64,000 bases of DNA from Leptothoe spongobia TAU-MAC 1115 (GCF_018739885.1 NZ_JADOES010000004.1:173581-237580); one strand, 5' to 3'; positions 16,901 through 25,253 are shown, counted from the stretch's first letter. The notes: a model not told the origin generated them from the letters alone. Translations and numbers: made by a program.

Positions 16901-19640
16901 CATGACTGGCAACAGGGTGAGGATAATCGGTTGACTCGTCATCTGATCCAATTACAGACGCTAAGTCAGTCTGTGAGCTATCGGTTGACTGTGTACTTTT
17001 ACGTTGAATAAATGGAGACGGCGCAGGCTTGATACCTGTTTCTAAGGTTGATGGAGATGTACTGCTTGGTTGCTCTGTCCTGCTAGGCTCAGGGGCTGTA
17101 AATGATGACGTTGGACTAGGACTGACAACAGGTTGAGGAGGATCGGTTGACCCGTCACCTGATCCGATTACAGACGCTAAGTCAGTCTGTGAGATGTCGG
17201 TTGACTGTACACTTTTACGTTGGATAAATGGCAGCGATGCAGAATCTGTTCCTGCTTCTAACGTTGCTGGCGATGTACTGCTCGATTGCTCTGTTCTGCT
17301 AGGCCCAGGAGTTGTAAATGATGACGTTGGACCAGGGCTGGAAAAAGTTGGAGGAGGAGGATCGGTTGCTCCTTCATCTGATCTAGTTACAGACGCTAAG
17401 TCAGTCTGTGAGTTATCGGTTGACTGTGTACTTTTACGTTGAACAAATGGAGAAGGTGCAGAATCTGTTCCTATTTCTACAGTTGATGGAGATGCATTGC
17501 TCGATTGCCCCACTCTGTTAGGCTCAGGGGTGGTGAATGATGACGTTGGACTAGGACTGACAACAGGTTGAGAATGATCGGTTGCCTCGTCATCTGATCC
17601 AATCACGGACGGTAGACTAGTCGGTGAGCTATCGGTTGATTGTGCGCTTTTACGTTGAATTAATGGCGGCGGCAAAGGATTGGTGCCTGCTTCTAACGTT
17701 GATGGAGATGTACCGCTCGATTGCTCTTTCCTACTAGGCGCAGGGTCTGTAAATGATGACGTTGGACTAGGGCCAGAAACAATTGGGTGAGGATCGATTG
17801 CTCCTTCATCTGATCCGATTACAGGCGAACGGTCAGTCTGTGAGCTATCAGTTGACTGTGTACTTTTACGTTGAATAAATGGCAGCGACGCAGGATTGGT
17901 GCCTGCTTCTAAAGTCGATGGAGATGTACTGCTCGATGGTTCTGTTCTGTTAGGTATAGGGTCTGTAAATGATGAGGTTGGACTAGGGCCAGAAACAATT
18001 GGATGAGGATCGATTGCTCCTTCATCTGAGCCAATCACGGACGGTAGACTGGCCTGTGAGCTATCAGTTGACTGTGCGCTTTTACGTTGAACAAATGGAG
18101 GCGGCGTAGAAGCTGTTCCTGTTTCTACAGTTGATGGAGATGCATTGCTTGATTGCCCTGCTCTGTTCGGCTCAGGAGCTGTGAATGATGACGTTGAACC
18201 AAGACTCGAAACAATTGGATGAGAATCGGTTGCTCCTTCATCTGATCCGATTACAGACGAACGGTCAGTCTGTAAGTTATCGGTTGACTGTACACTTTTA
18301 CGTTGAATAAATGGCAGCGACGGCGCAGAATTGGTGTCTGTTTCTAAAATTGATGGAGATGCATTGTTCGATTGCTCTGTCCTGTCAGATGCAGAGGCTG
18401 TGAACGATGACGTTGAACCAGGACTGACAACAGTTTGAGGAGAATCGATTGACTCGTCATCTGATCCAATCGCAGACGGATGGTCAGTCGGTTGGCTGTC
18501 GATTGACTGTACTCTTTTACGTTGAATAAATGGCAGCGACGCAGGATTGGTGTCTGCTGCTAAGGTTGGGGGAGATGCATTGCTCGATTGCTCTGTCCTG
18601 TCAGATGCAGAGGCTGTGAATGATGACGTTGAACCAGGACTGACAACAGGTTGAGAAGAATCGATTGACTCGTCATCTGATCCGATTACAGACGGACGGT
18701 CAGTCGGTGAGCTATCGGTTGACTGTGCGTTTTTGCGTTGAATAAAGGCAGGAGGATCAGGAGCTGTTCCGATCTCCATTGGAGCACCTGATTCAGCAGT
18801 TGGCGGCGGCGATGCTGCTGGCTGACCGGCTGCTTGAACAGGATCCACCGAGGCAAGAGTTTCATTCGTAGCAGCCTTGTTCGCAGAGGCTTTATGTGTG
18901 GTGGAGTGAACTGTGGGGGTTGTGGATGATGGTTGTTGTGGCGCTTGTAAGCTTTGAATTGATTGGGAAACATTAACGGGCGGAAAGTCTGTTGATGTTG
19001 ACTCTGAAGATACCTGGCGTTGAGCGGTTTCTGAAGGAATCGATGGGGACTTCCCTGTTGTTAATGACGTATCGGGAGAGGCGGAACTGGTTGAGTCTGA
19101 TGCCTGGGGCTGCTGTTGGGGCTGTCCCATAAAGTAACTCTGGAAGCTAGCTCGAAATGATTTGGCCTGGGTTAAGTTGCCCTTCAATCCTGGTTTGGGC
19201 AAGGCGGATGATGGTTTGGCGATCGCTTCCCCATCTGCTTTATTTTCTGCTCTATTTTCCGAGACTGCTTGACGAGATGCTTGTGCTGCAGAGCCAGGCT
19301 TAGGGATTTTATCTGTGATGGCAGGAGATGATGATGGGTCTGGCTGAGCAGTTATAGCTGATGTTGACTGGCGTGATACCAATTGGGCCGTTGATCCACT
19401 CACTGGCCCACTCGTTACCCCACCCGCTGGCCCACTCGTTGGCCCACGCTCTCCCTGGCCTCCCTCGCCAACGGAGCTTGTTGCTCCTGGTGCTCTGGAG
19501 GGAAACCCGTGGGGATAAAATGTCTTAAGATCTAGAAATGATAATGATGGCGTACCCAGGAGCCGTCGCTGTCCCCAGCCAGATGCGCCTAAGGGACGTA
19601 ATGAACCTAATGGAGAGCGATGACCTAGCTGCTTTGCCAT
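13929..19640 (-). CDS. Giant Ser/Pro/Thr-rich IQRK-repeat protein of the eCIS tail operon
   Basis: This is a 1903-residue protein of unknown function. Residues 1-60 are basic and Gly/Leu-rich (MAKQLGHRSPLGSLRPLG). Residues about 60-300 are low-complexity. From about residue 298 there are 14 near-identical units of about 70 residues, each starting (L/S)PFIQRKS.QSTDS.QTD and containing IGSDD and SPTSSFTA. About 500 further disordered residues repeat the phrase LKPLGVLRSLQS / LKPIGVLRPLPS and the phrase AWSSLEDLVTHM / TWSNIEDLVTHF. The last 40 residues form a conserved-looking helix (LELLAQEVYGLLRQRLCLEQER). It sits between a tube gene and the Afp7-like hub, 4 bases after the former. A ruler or chaperone role is conceivable because no coiled-coil tape measure is visible. 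It would be an extended, not helical, ruler. Confidence 0.75.
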   Translation of the reverse strand: MAKQLGHRSPLGSLRPLGASGWGQRRLLGTPSLSFLDLKTFYPHGFPSRAPGATSSVGEGGQGERGPTSGPAGGVTSGPVSGSTAQLVSRQSTSAITAQPDPSSSPAITDKIPKPGSAAQASRQAVSENRAENKADGEAIAKPSSALPKPGLKGNLTQAKSFRASFQSYFMGQPQQQPQASDSTSSASPDTSLTTGKSPSIPSETAQRQVSSESTSTDFPPVNVSQSIQSLQAPQQPSSTTPTVHSTTHKASANKAATNETLASVDPVQAAGQPAASPPPTAESGAPMEIGTAPDPPAFIQRKNAQSTDSSPTDRPSVIGSDDESIDSSQPVVSPGSTSSFTASASDRTEQSSNASPPTLAADTNPASLPFIQRKRVQSIDSQPTDHPSAIGSDDESIDSPQTVVSPGSTSSFTASASDRTEQSNNASPSILETDTNSAPSLPFIQRKSVQSTDNLQTDRSSVIGSDEGATDSHPIVSSLGSTSSFTAPEPNRAGQSSNASPSTVETGTASTPPPFVQRKSAQSTDSSQASLPSVIGSDEGAIDPHPIVSGPSPTSSFTDPIPNRTEPSSSTSPSTLEAGTNPASLPFIQRKSTQSTDSSQTDRSPVIGSDEGAIDPHPIVSGPSPTSSFTDPAPSRKEQSSGTSPSTLEAGTNPLPPPLIQRKSAQSTDSSPTSLPSVIGSDDEATDHSQPVVSPSPTSSFTTPEPNRVGQSSNASPSTVEIGTDSAPSPFVQRKSTQSTDNSQTDLASVTRSDEGATDPPPPTFSSPGPTSSFTTPGPSRTEQSSSTSPATLEAGTDSASLPFIQRKSVQSTDISQTDLASVIGSGDGSTDPPQPVVSPSPTSSFTAPEPSRTEQPSSTSPSTLETGIKPAPSPFIQRKSTQSTDSSQTDLASVIGSDDESTDYPHPVASHGSTSSFTASASDRTEQSSHASPAILEAGTNPASPPFIQRKSVQSTDSSQTDRASVIGSDEGATDYPQPVSSVGSTSSFTASASDRTEQSSHASPAILEAGTNPASPPFIQRKSTQSTDSQLTDFASVIGSGDGSTDLPHPTVASPSPTSSFTASESNRAGQSANTSSSALETGPNAGPSFIQRKNAQLTDSQLTDRPSVRGSNGGVIDPSPSPTSSFTVPEPSRIEQPSSTSPSTLDAGTNPASSPFIQRKRAQSTDSPETDRLSVISSDDGSIDSHQPIVSSSPTSSFTAPDPNRTEQSISTSPSTLEAGTDSASLPFIQRKSVQSTDSQPTDLASAIGSNDRVIDPPQSISSPSPTSSLIDSVSTRSKKSTDLSPSASAVDPDHSTVIQPKSDLPQSSASPAQLSINQERSDNAATPSIVEPNTQLSSPTDVSAPIQHLNNPSNSPLDQPPNALSQSPKVSHGTQLPTAASAPLQRSPSPEATDVSPLVAKGQSAIGSSSKPGVSDLQVKAQKPIHQRSANAKPPEQSITVLPSASSSFNSSDVEATLSTAQSSFPGSGDPIQASAQAPNVSPTEPVQVVQPRDVQRSITDTSETTHPHSQSEARHINTSQLAPLPMVLKPLGVLRSLQSMGQPGTADFPPSALSEHTPVVQAASTEFSQKQTEAGPSVHPLPRPDSQDSRPSMDSEQVAIPHTSVDGMQLKVLKPIGVLRPLPSLKSSVVTHSQTNQLSAYSPSVEIPHSSTPAPPNPTQANPIQRQITPQNRDEEMPSAWSSLEDLVTHMTSSTSSTPSSAHPSPPASNHTSAQSSPTQSPEHSTVQRQISNQLSDQPPEKAFPSTWSNIEDLVTHFQPTPNPEISAQEISAPTLSTPTIPTVTTDTSSNSTASAPPTSINRTQSTKHPVDPPVVSIQRKLDRPNPPPTSPVNVIQTAQDLPTVTIRRKANANQGEDAHAIQNYSHYLELLAQEVYGLLRQRLCLEQERRGPKYPR
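15840..18770 (-). repeat. About 14 tandem in-frame repeats, roughly 210-225 bp each
   Basis: Inside the giant gene, segments containing the antisense string TTTTACGTTGAATAAATGG recur regularly from about 15930 to 18760. Adjacent sequences such as CTCTGTCCTGTCAGATGCAG and TGTAAATGATGACGTTG recur with them. Neighbouring copies (for example those near 16560 and 16790) are almost identical over 150 bases or more. This indicates recent unequal recombination or slippage. The copy number probably varies between strains. Confidence 0.9.
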
Positions 19641-19643
19641 TGG

Positions 19644-20186
19644 TTAGTTGCTCTCAAAGTAGCCAGTCTTAGACCGATTGTCCAGGATGCTAGCACCGCC
19701 ACCGCCACTGCCAAAGGTTACATTTAACCCTTCATAGGTTAATGTGAGTTCTTCAATGGCAACGGTACTACCATCGGCCTGGAGAGATGGAGCCTGCCAA
19801 CCAATGGGAACGGCACCAATTAAGGTCCAACATTGTTGAATGTATCCGGCCTGGTTAAAGACTAAAATATTAATGTTACGGCGATGTTCTTTAATCCCTG
19901 TGCCGACTGTGCGTGGTTTAAAGAGAGCGCTGAGCCAGTCCCAAAACACTTGGTTACCACTGAGTCCTCTTTTGAGAGTTACGTCTGAAAAGTCTGGCTT
20001 CCCTAATAAAATGCGTTGCTGATCATTTAAGCCACCTTCTTCCACGGTTTCTTTTTTGACTTGTACGCCTAAGCCGGTACATTCTGTGAAAGAGGCTGTA
20101 ATTTTACTTTCAATTTCAACATAGAAGCGATTGGTCGTAACGTAGTCGGCAGCATTGGATACGGCAGATTTGTTGTCGGTCGCCAT
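19644..20186 (-). CDS. eCIS tube-type protein (Afp5-like)
   Basis: A T4 gp19-like tube protein of 180 residues. It has the family phrases YVTTNRFYVEIESKITASFTEC, DVTLKRGLSGNQVFWDWL and EELTLTYEGLNV. A longer loop and a Gly-rich insert near the end (NVTFGSGGGGASILDN) separate it from the three other tube proteins. It may be the tube-initiating variant that contacts the hub, like Afp5. The ATG at 20186 is chosen because GGAGG lies 8 bases before it; a GTG three codons upstream is less likely. The giant repeat gene follows after 4 bases. Confidence 0.88.
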   Translation of the reverse strand: MATDNKSAVSNAADYVTTNRFYVEIESKITASFTECTGLGVQVKKETVEEGGLNDQQRILLGKPDFSDVTLKRGLSGNQVFWDWLSALFKPRTVGTGIKEHRRNINILVFNQAGYIQQCWTLIGAVPIGWQAPSLQADGSTVAIEELTLTYEGLNVTFGSGGGGASILDNRSKTGYFESN

Positions 20187-20206
20187 TTTGATCACCTCCT
20201 CGGCTG

Positions 20207-20485
20207 CTAATAGCGTTTCCTATAGCTATGGGCGCGTTCATGCTGTGCCCGGACATCATCACAGAGTAGCTGATAGACGCGATCGCAAAATTGCTGCATC
20301 GCCATGGGATCATGGGCCAGCTGGGCCGCCACCTTGGCCATCATTTGCTTAACCGCCAACGGCTGATGGCTTTGCAAAATCGCCGGACCCACAAAACCAG
20401 CTGGATTAGAGACCGGACCAGTGGGGGGCTGAAATGTTGCATTTTCAGCCCCGGTCCTGTAATCGCCTGTGCCGTGACCATTCAT
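20207..20485 (-). CDS. Small eCIS-associated protein, 92 aa
   Basis: The first half is Gly/Pro-rich and disordered. The second half is helical and ends QFCDRVYQLLCDDVRAQHER. This pattern, (D/E)xVYxLL plus a basic Arg/Gln-rich helix, also closes the giant repeat protein (AQEVYGLLRQRLCLEQER). Position between the tail assembly protein and the Afp5-like tube gene matches the slot of small Afp6-type proteins in other eCIS. Role unknown; possibly an adaptor or chaperone that engages the same partner as the giant protein. Confidence 0.65.
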   Translation of the reverse strand: MNGHGTGDYRTGAENATFQPPTGPVSNPAGFVGPAILQSHQPLAVKQMMAKVAAQLAHDPMAMQQFCDRVYQLLCDDVRAQHERAHSYRKRY

Positions 20486-20500
20486 GGATATACCGTTGTC

Positions 20501-20959
20501 CTATTCTTCAAGCCGATTAATCTTGAGATAAAAATTTTGCAAGTAATTTAAGTCCCCGGCAAACATATTTTCAATCACCACCGGACTCACATCGGGTAAA
20601 GTCCCTAGGGATAAAATCACCTGGGATAGAATAATCACCGTGGCATAGGCTGGATTTGCCTGGACCCGTGGGTCCGACATGGGGGCAATTTCGTCCACCG
20701 TGCGGGCCAACCGCATCATGCCCCGACGGTGAGATTGGCCCATGGCATCCACATAGCCAATGGGTAATTCAAAGGAGAATTCTGTTTGTATCTCTCCTTG
20801 TGGCTGCAGTTCTGATTGATCTCCCTGATCTCCCTGATTGATTAGGTTCTCAGCTGGTAAATCAGCTATTGATGATGATGAGGGAGCCATGGGCTGGAGT
20901 GATGGTTTTGCCCTGGGGGGAGCTAGTCCAAGATTGTTGCCGAGTTGAATAGAAGGCAT
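20501..20959 (-). CDS. eCIS tail assembly protein-like
   Basis: A 152-residue protein with a disordered N-terminal 50 residues and then a conserved domain: FELPIGYVDAMGQSHRRGMM, RLARTVDEIAPMSDPRVQAN, PAYATVIILSQVILSLGTLP and NYLQNFYLKIN. This pattern (LPxGYxDxxGxxHRxGxMRxAxxxDEI) is that of small phage/eCIS 'tail assembly' proteins encoded next to tube genes. They probably act as chaperones or as a regulator of polymerisation. It is 20 bases downstream of the third tube gene and 15 bases upstream of the 92-residue gene. Confidence 0.7.
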   Translation of the reverse strand: MPSIQLGNNLGLAPPRAKPSLQPMAPSSSSIADLPAENLINQGDQGDQSELQPQGEIQTEFSFELPIGYVDAMGQSHRRGMMRLARTVDEIAPMSDPRVQANPAYATVIILSQVILSLGTLPDVSPVVIENMFAGDLNYLQNFYLKINRLEE

Positions 20960-20979
20960 GATATATTTTTCACAAAATT

Positions 20980-21462
20980 CTATACTTTCAGGCGTTTGAG
21001 GCCTTCCACTGCAATTTCTACTTCTTCGATATTGTGGTCTGCTCCTTTTACATCGAGGTCAGAGATTTTATAGCTGACGGGCCAGGCCCCTGTAAACTCA
21101 AATCGAAACTGTTCCTTCCCCGCTTGGCCATAGAGGCATAATGCGCCATTGCGTCGCTGATCGCTCCAGGCACCCATACCAATGCTATCCATCCAATCCC
21201 AAAATGTGGTGGACATGGTGAGACCCCGTTTCAGGGTGATATTGGTATAGGAACTGTTGCCCGGAACTTTAGAGCGAACCACATGGCCATGGCTGCGACC
21301 CTCTTTGCCCCATACCTGGGGCGTTACTTCACAGACTTCAATCACATCTTGCGATCGCTGAAATCCAGAACATTCCATAAAATAACCATCGGTAGAATCA
21401 ACGCTACCTTCCAACCGCAGTTCCAAGTAAAACCGAGCCTTGGTTAAAATCTCAGGAAACAT
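20980..21462 (-). CDS. eCIS inner tube protein
   Basis: 160 residues of the T4 gp19/Afp1 tube family. The evidence is the start FPEILTKARFYLELRLEGSV, the central TNITLKRGLTMSTTFWDWMD and the C-terminal NIEEVEIAVEGLKRLKV. Hexamers of such proteins stack into the inner tube that carries cargo. It differs clearly from the two upstream tube proteins, so the tube may be heteromeric or this may be the cap-proximal variant. Confidence 0.88.
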   Translation of the reverse strand: MFPEILTKARFYLELRLEGSVDSTDGYFMECSGFQRSQDVIEVCEVTPQVWGKEGRSHGHVVRSKVPGNSSYTNITLKRGLTMSTTFWDWMDSIGMGAWSDQRRNGALCLYGQAGKEQFRFEFTGAWPVSYKISDLDVKGADHNIEEVEIAVEGLKRLKV

Positions 21463-21501
21463 CGTTAATCTCCTGATGGGCTAATTCGCATCAAGAGCAC
21501 C

Positions 21502-21984
21502 CTATTTAGCCCGTACAACTTTAGTAAAGTACAGCTCTAAAGTATCCTCGGCCAGGTTGCCGCTACTATCCACCGCCAGACTACTAATTTGTTTTTTAGT
21601 ACCTGGGAACAGATCGATAAAGTTATAGCGCATGGCCTCCTGACCATTAGGATCATAAATGACTAAAGATCCCGTTTTGCGACTGTCCATCGCTTTAGAC
21701 GCTCCCCCAGAAAATGTATCGGGGTGACAATCGTTGTACCAATCAGAAAGCTTTTTCTGATCGCCTTCATTACCCGCCACATAGGTTAACGACACGGTGG
21801 CATTATATTTGACGCCACCGATGGTTGCCTGGGTTTGGGTTTTAGCGTCCTTGGTAACACCAATGGCAGAATCTCCTCCCGCCACCTCCATTTCAATCTC
21901 TGGACCACTGCAGGTTTTCACGGCCAAAGCAGTCACACCGTCAATTTCAAAGTAAAACTTTGAATTGGTTAGATATTGAACCAT
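21502..21984 (-). CDS. eCIS inner tube protein
   Basis: 160-residue gp19-like tube protein (VQYLTNSKFYFEIDGVTALAV; NATVSLTYVAGNEGDQKKLSDW; EDTLELYFTKVVRAK). It lacks the LKRG motif of the other members and is closer to the neighbouring protein at 22002. It belongs to the 'TKDAKTQ' acidic subtype common as the second tube paralog in cyanobacterial eCIS. It is 17 bases downstream of the previous gene in the same operon. Confidence 0.85.
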   Translation of the reverse strand: MVQYLTNSKFYFEIDGVTALAVKTCSGPEIEMEVAGGDSAIGVTKDAKTQTQATIGGVKYNATVSLTYVAGNEGDQKKLSDWYNDCHPDTFSGGASKAMDSRKTGSLVIYDPNGQEAMRYNFIDLFPGTKKQISSLAVDSSGNLAEDTLELYFTKVVRAK

Positions 21985-22001
21985 CGTTTCCTCTGAATAA
22001 A

Positions 22002-22499
22002 CTACTTGGTACGGTTAAACTTTTCGCAGGTAATGGTGTAAGTCTCTTCGATGTAAGCATCAGCGGTGACATCGAGATCGGCACACTTATACTTTGATGG
22101 CCAAGCTTCAACAAATTGCCACTGAGCAACTTCATCGCCATCCGTGTCATAGGCGGTAATACTGCCTTCTATTTTATTGTCACCCCACTTACTTTTACCA
22201 CCATTGGAAGCAGGCAGACATTTTTCAAACCACTCATAAAGCTTTTTGCTGGTACTATCACCGTCACCACTGGCAATGCAAATACAATCAAAGGTAAATA
22301 AGCCTTCAAATCCAGCTGAGTTTACCTGCCAAATTGTTTTCCCTCCTTTGGTCGTACCAACGGCCTGTTGCCCACCCTGAACTTTAGGCGCATAGTCAGG
22401 GATAGTCACACTTTTGAATACGGACTTTTCTCCTTCACAGACGCCTGCTAGTTCCAGGTAAAAACTACTCGGGGCAATTGGTTTAACTAACTCGCCCAT
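22002..22499 (-). CDS. eCIS inner tube protein
   Basis: 165-residue tube-family protein starting GELVKPIAPSSFYLELAGVC. It has FTFDCICIASGDGDSTSKKLYEWFEKCLPA and the C-terminal DAYIEETYTITCEKFNRTK. It is one of four tube paralogs in the block and probably the main tube subunit or a paralog of the one at 21502 (similar loops: KKLYEWFEKCLPA vs KKLSDWYNDCHPD). It follows the sheath gene after a spacer with two tandem hairpins. Confidence 0.85.
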   Translation of the reverse strand: MGELVKPIAPSSFYLELAGVCEGEKSVFKSVTIPDYAPKVQGGQQAVGTTKGGKTIWQVNSAGFEGLFTFDCICIASGDGDSTSKKLYEWFEKCLPASNGGKSKWGDNKIEGSITAYDTDGDEVAQWQFVEAWPSKYKCADLDVTADAYIEETYTITCEKFNRTK

Positions 22500-22545
22500 A
22501 AAATTACTCCTTATGCTTCTATTACAGGTGAACTAAGGTTGACTT

Positions 22546-22650
22546 GGTTAGGAATCAAGGGGACTTCATCCCTAACCAACATGCAACTAAAAAATTGACT
22601 GGGTTAGGAATCAAGGGGACTTCACCCCTAACCAACATGCAACTAAAAAA
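22546..22650 (-). repeat. Two tandem hairpin repeats between sheath and tube genes
   Basis: Two 49-bp units (22546-22594 and 22602-22650) are almost identical. Each contains GGTTAGG...CCTAACC arms enclosing AAGGGGACTTCA.CCC, followed by AACATGCAACTAAAAAA. On the minus strand each would form a stem of about 11 bp, preceded by a U-rich TTTTTTAGTTGC. They lie between the sheath stop and the first tube start. They may tune relative expression by RNA processing or partial termination. Confidence 0.75.
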
Positions 22651-22678
22651 GCAGCCTATTCTGACTTAGCCCTAAACA

Positions 22679-24391
22679 CTACTGATTGGGTGCCCACTGA
22701 CTAATGCGAAAGATAACAAATTCTGCCGGACGCACAGGGCAAACACCCACTTCCACATAGAGACGTCCCAACATAATGGTGTCATGGGTATTTAATTCAC
22801 CATCACACTTCACATAGAACGATTCTGCTGGAGCGCCGCCCATTAAGGCGCCCTCTCGCCACAGTCTCTCTAAGAAGTTACTGACGGTTCGAGTCACCCG
22901 CGCCCACAGGTCCTGATCGTTGGGTTCAAACACCACCCACTGGGTACCAATTTCAATGGACTTCTCAATGTAGCTCAGCAAGCGGCGGACGCTAATATAC
23001 CGCCATTGCACATTGTCAGGCTCCACCAATGTGCGTGCCCCCCAAACCTTGAGGCCCCGATTATAGCTAGCAAAGTTCCGAATACAGTTGATCCCCAGGG
23101 GATTGAGTAGTTCCTGTTCTCTCATATTGGTCTCATAGGCCAGCCCGATCACCCCGCGCGGCGTTTCATTGGCAGGTGCTTTAAATACCCCCCGAGACTC
23201 GTCCGTGCGACACCAGATCCCCATCATGTGGCCACTGGGAGGTACCAATTTGGGTCGCCCACCATCCCGAGGATTGGCCACTTTAATCCAGGGATAATAG
23301 GTGGCCCCAAACATGGAGCGGCGATTAAACAAACTGAGCCACTTGGCCACATCGGCTGGGCGCTGACGATTCGGGGCTACCGGATCCATACTCTTACCTG
23401 GCTTCACTGGTGGGGGATCAATCACCGCCATCCGATAGGCCGGACCAGGGAATGAATTCTCACACATGCTGAGCATCATTTCCATGACCCCATGCACCTG
23501 ATCAATATCAATTAGCCCCCTCTCGTAGGCTAATAACAAATCAGGGCAGGCCACCATGGAAACCTCATCGATTTCGTATAGCCCTTGGATACCCGTACGG
23601 TCATCCCGAGCCCCCTGCAGATCGCGGTTAAATCGCTCGGGCGTACCCACATAGGGTGGTGGGGCAATTTCGTAAGCACCATTGGCGGGACGACGAGAAA
23701 GCGGCTGTCCAGATTGAGAGATATTTTCAATGGTGATATAGTCAGAGGCCTCCAACACCGTTACGGCATAGTCAGCCAGCACCGTATCCACCTCTGGATT
23801 CATGGTCAGATGCTCGTATTTTTCGAGTTCTTCTTTACCACGGCTTACGACCACGGTGAAATATTCACCATTGTTGAGGGGTGGTTCAGCATCCTCAGGT
23901 GCATCCTCAGCCAATGGTTTAGGTTCTCCATTGGCAACAGTCACTGCCAATCGACCCAGGCTGGAGGGTAAGGCTAGGGGGGCTCCAGCCTCTGCAGGCG
24001 TTTCCTTGAGATAGCAAGATAGAGAGGGTTTACCACTCGATGTCAACATCTTGGTGGCATTCTCCGCAGCGGTGGGCTGGGGCGAACCCGGTAGCTGAGT
24101 GCCGATACTGGTTACCCAGCAGCGTCCGCCACCGTTCATAAACCAGCCTTGCACTGCGAAGGGTAAATAAGCCCCATAATCGGTAAATCCGTCGGAGCCA
24201 GGTTTAGAGAAAAATTCCAAATATTGAGCCCAGTTTGTGACCAACATGGGCTCAAATAGTTCGGCATCGCCACGCACATCCTCGGTAAAGCCAATAAATC
24301 CGGCAACACTCAGGCTCACCCCTTCAATCGGCCGACTGCCTCGGTCTACCTCTTCAACATAAACACCCGGTGCAAAGTAGTCTAACGCCAT
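22679..24391 (-). CDS. eCIS tail sheath protein
   Basis: The contractile sheath subunit (Afp2-4/T4 gp18 family), 570 residues from the chosen ATG. The N-terminus MALDYFAPGVYVEEVDRGSR and GVSLSVAGFIGF are the classic linker that interlocks sheath rings. The C-terminus contains RLYVEVGVCPVRPAEFVIFR and LWREGALMGGAPAESFYVKC, typical of sheath domain I. The ATG at 24391 has GGAGG about 9 bases upstream; an upstream in-frame start would add 28 atypical residues. It is the first gene of the tail operon. Only one sheath gene is visible, whereas Afp has three. Confidence 0.93.
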   Translation of the reverse strand: MALDYFAPGVYVEEVDRGSRPIEGVSLSVAGFIGFTEDVRGDAELFEPMLVTNWAQYLEFFSKPGSDGFTDYGAYLPFAVQGWFMNGGGRCWVTSIGTQLPGSPQPTAAENATKMLTSSGKPSLSCYLKETPAEAGAPLALPSSLGRLAVTVANGEPKPLAEDAPEDAEPPLNNGEYFTVVVSRGKEELEKYEHLTMNPEVDTVLADYAVTVLEASDYITIENISQSGQPLSRRPANGAYEIAPPPYVGTPERFNRDLQGARDDRTGIQGLYEIDEVSMVACPDLLLAYERGLIDIDQVHGVMEMMLSMCENSFPGPAYRMAVIDPPPVKPGKSMDPVAPNRQRPADVAKWLSLFNRRSMFGATYYPWIKVANPRDGGRPKLVPPSGHMMGIWCRTDESRGVFKAPANETPRGVIGLAYETNMREQELLNPLGINCIRNFASYNRGLKVWGARTLVEPDNVQWRYISVRRLLSYIEKSIEIGTQWVVFEPNDQDLWARVTRTVSNFLERLWREGALMGGAPAESFYVKCDGELNTHDTIMLGRLYVEVGVCPVRPAEFVIFRISQWAPNQ

Positions 24392-25055
24392 GCTGGCTAT
24401 CCTCCGTGTGGATTGTGTTTGTAGCGTCTGGTGTAGTTTCTGGGAATATTTGTGGGTATAGCGGTATACTTTCACGTCCCTGGCGCGAATCTAGTCCAGA
24501 GACCATGCCAGAGATCATGGAAAAGTCTGACTCAGTAACTAATACGTAACTAGTATCTTAATTATGCTTAGCTTTGTTTTTATCACAACAATTTTATTTG
24601 TTGCAAAAAGATCTGCATAAATCGACCTCTAATCAGATGCTTTTTTACTGAGCCACATCTCCATATCGATTACGGGCAAGGAGATTTCGCGTTTAGAGTT
24701 CGTAGATTTTAAATAGCTGTTCCATTTACAAATACTTACGTTGATCCGGTGAGCGAGTAAACCGTCGCGACTATTGTTCTCGTAAGTTAACAATACTTGT
24801 CCGTGATTGAGTCATAAGTTAATGATGAGTTATAAAATGTTGTTGATTCTGGCTGTTTAATCGGCATAATTGTTGAGAGATACTCCAGTCTTTTGAGAAA
24901 ATCCGTAGCTAAATACTCAATCAAGATGGCTATTAGCCTGTCAGCGATGACCATGGAGTCTTGTGCGAACATTGAAGCACTTACGAATCACTTAAAAGGG
25001 TGATTGCTCGGATGAGCGGCCCAATCAACCAGATTTAGAGCAGTCTAAAAAACAA
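24392..25055. other. Intergenic, 660 bases upstream of the sheath operon
   Basis: This is the promoter region of the minus-strand tail operon. It is AT-rich, with many TTGTTTT-type stretches around 24540-24640. No gene or terminator was recognised. A 61-codon minus frame at 24787-24972 has no recognisable features. Confidence 0.4.
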
Positions 25056-25253
25056 ATGAACCTAGAATTCGATGTGAGCAGTGTTAACCAACTGTATGCG
25101 CTGGCGACAGAGGCAATGGAAAAGAAATTAATTTCAGCCCATGGGTATCGAGGTGGGCAATATGAGCTGCTGTGTGAGGGCGAATTTATCTTGCTGTCTC
25201 CCCATGGGGCAATCGAACATTTGCAAACGCTATTGCAACAGTCAAGTCTCTAA
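25056..25253 (+). CDS. Small hypothetical protein, 65 aa
   Basis: A 65-residue frame with balanced, protein-like composition (VNQLYALATEAMEKKLISAH, YELLCEGEFILLSPHGAIEH). It contains two predicted helices flanking a short beta hairpin. No family is recognised. It lies alone on the plus strand between the divergent sheath operon and the convergent AAA gene. A clear ribosome site is lacking, so the call is tentative. Confidence 0.35.
   Translation: MNLEFDVSSVNQLYALATEAMEKKLISAHGYRGGQYELLCEGEFILLSPHGAIEHLQTLLQQSSL

Noticed and set aside
24392..24475. Longer start for the sheath protein, 28 residues earlier
   Set aside because: The extra residues are atypical for sheath proteins and the ATG at 24391 has its own GGAGG site.
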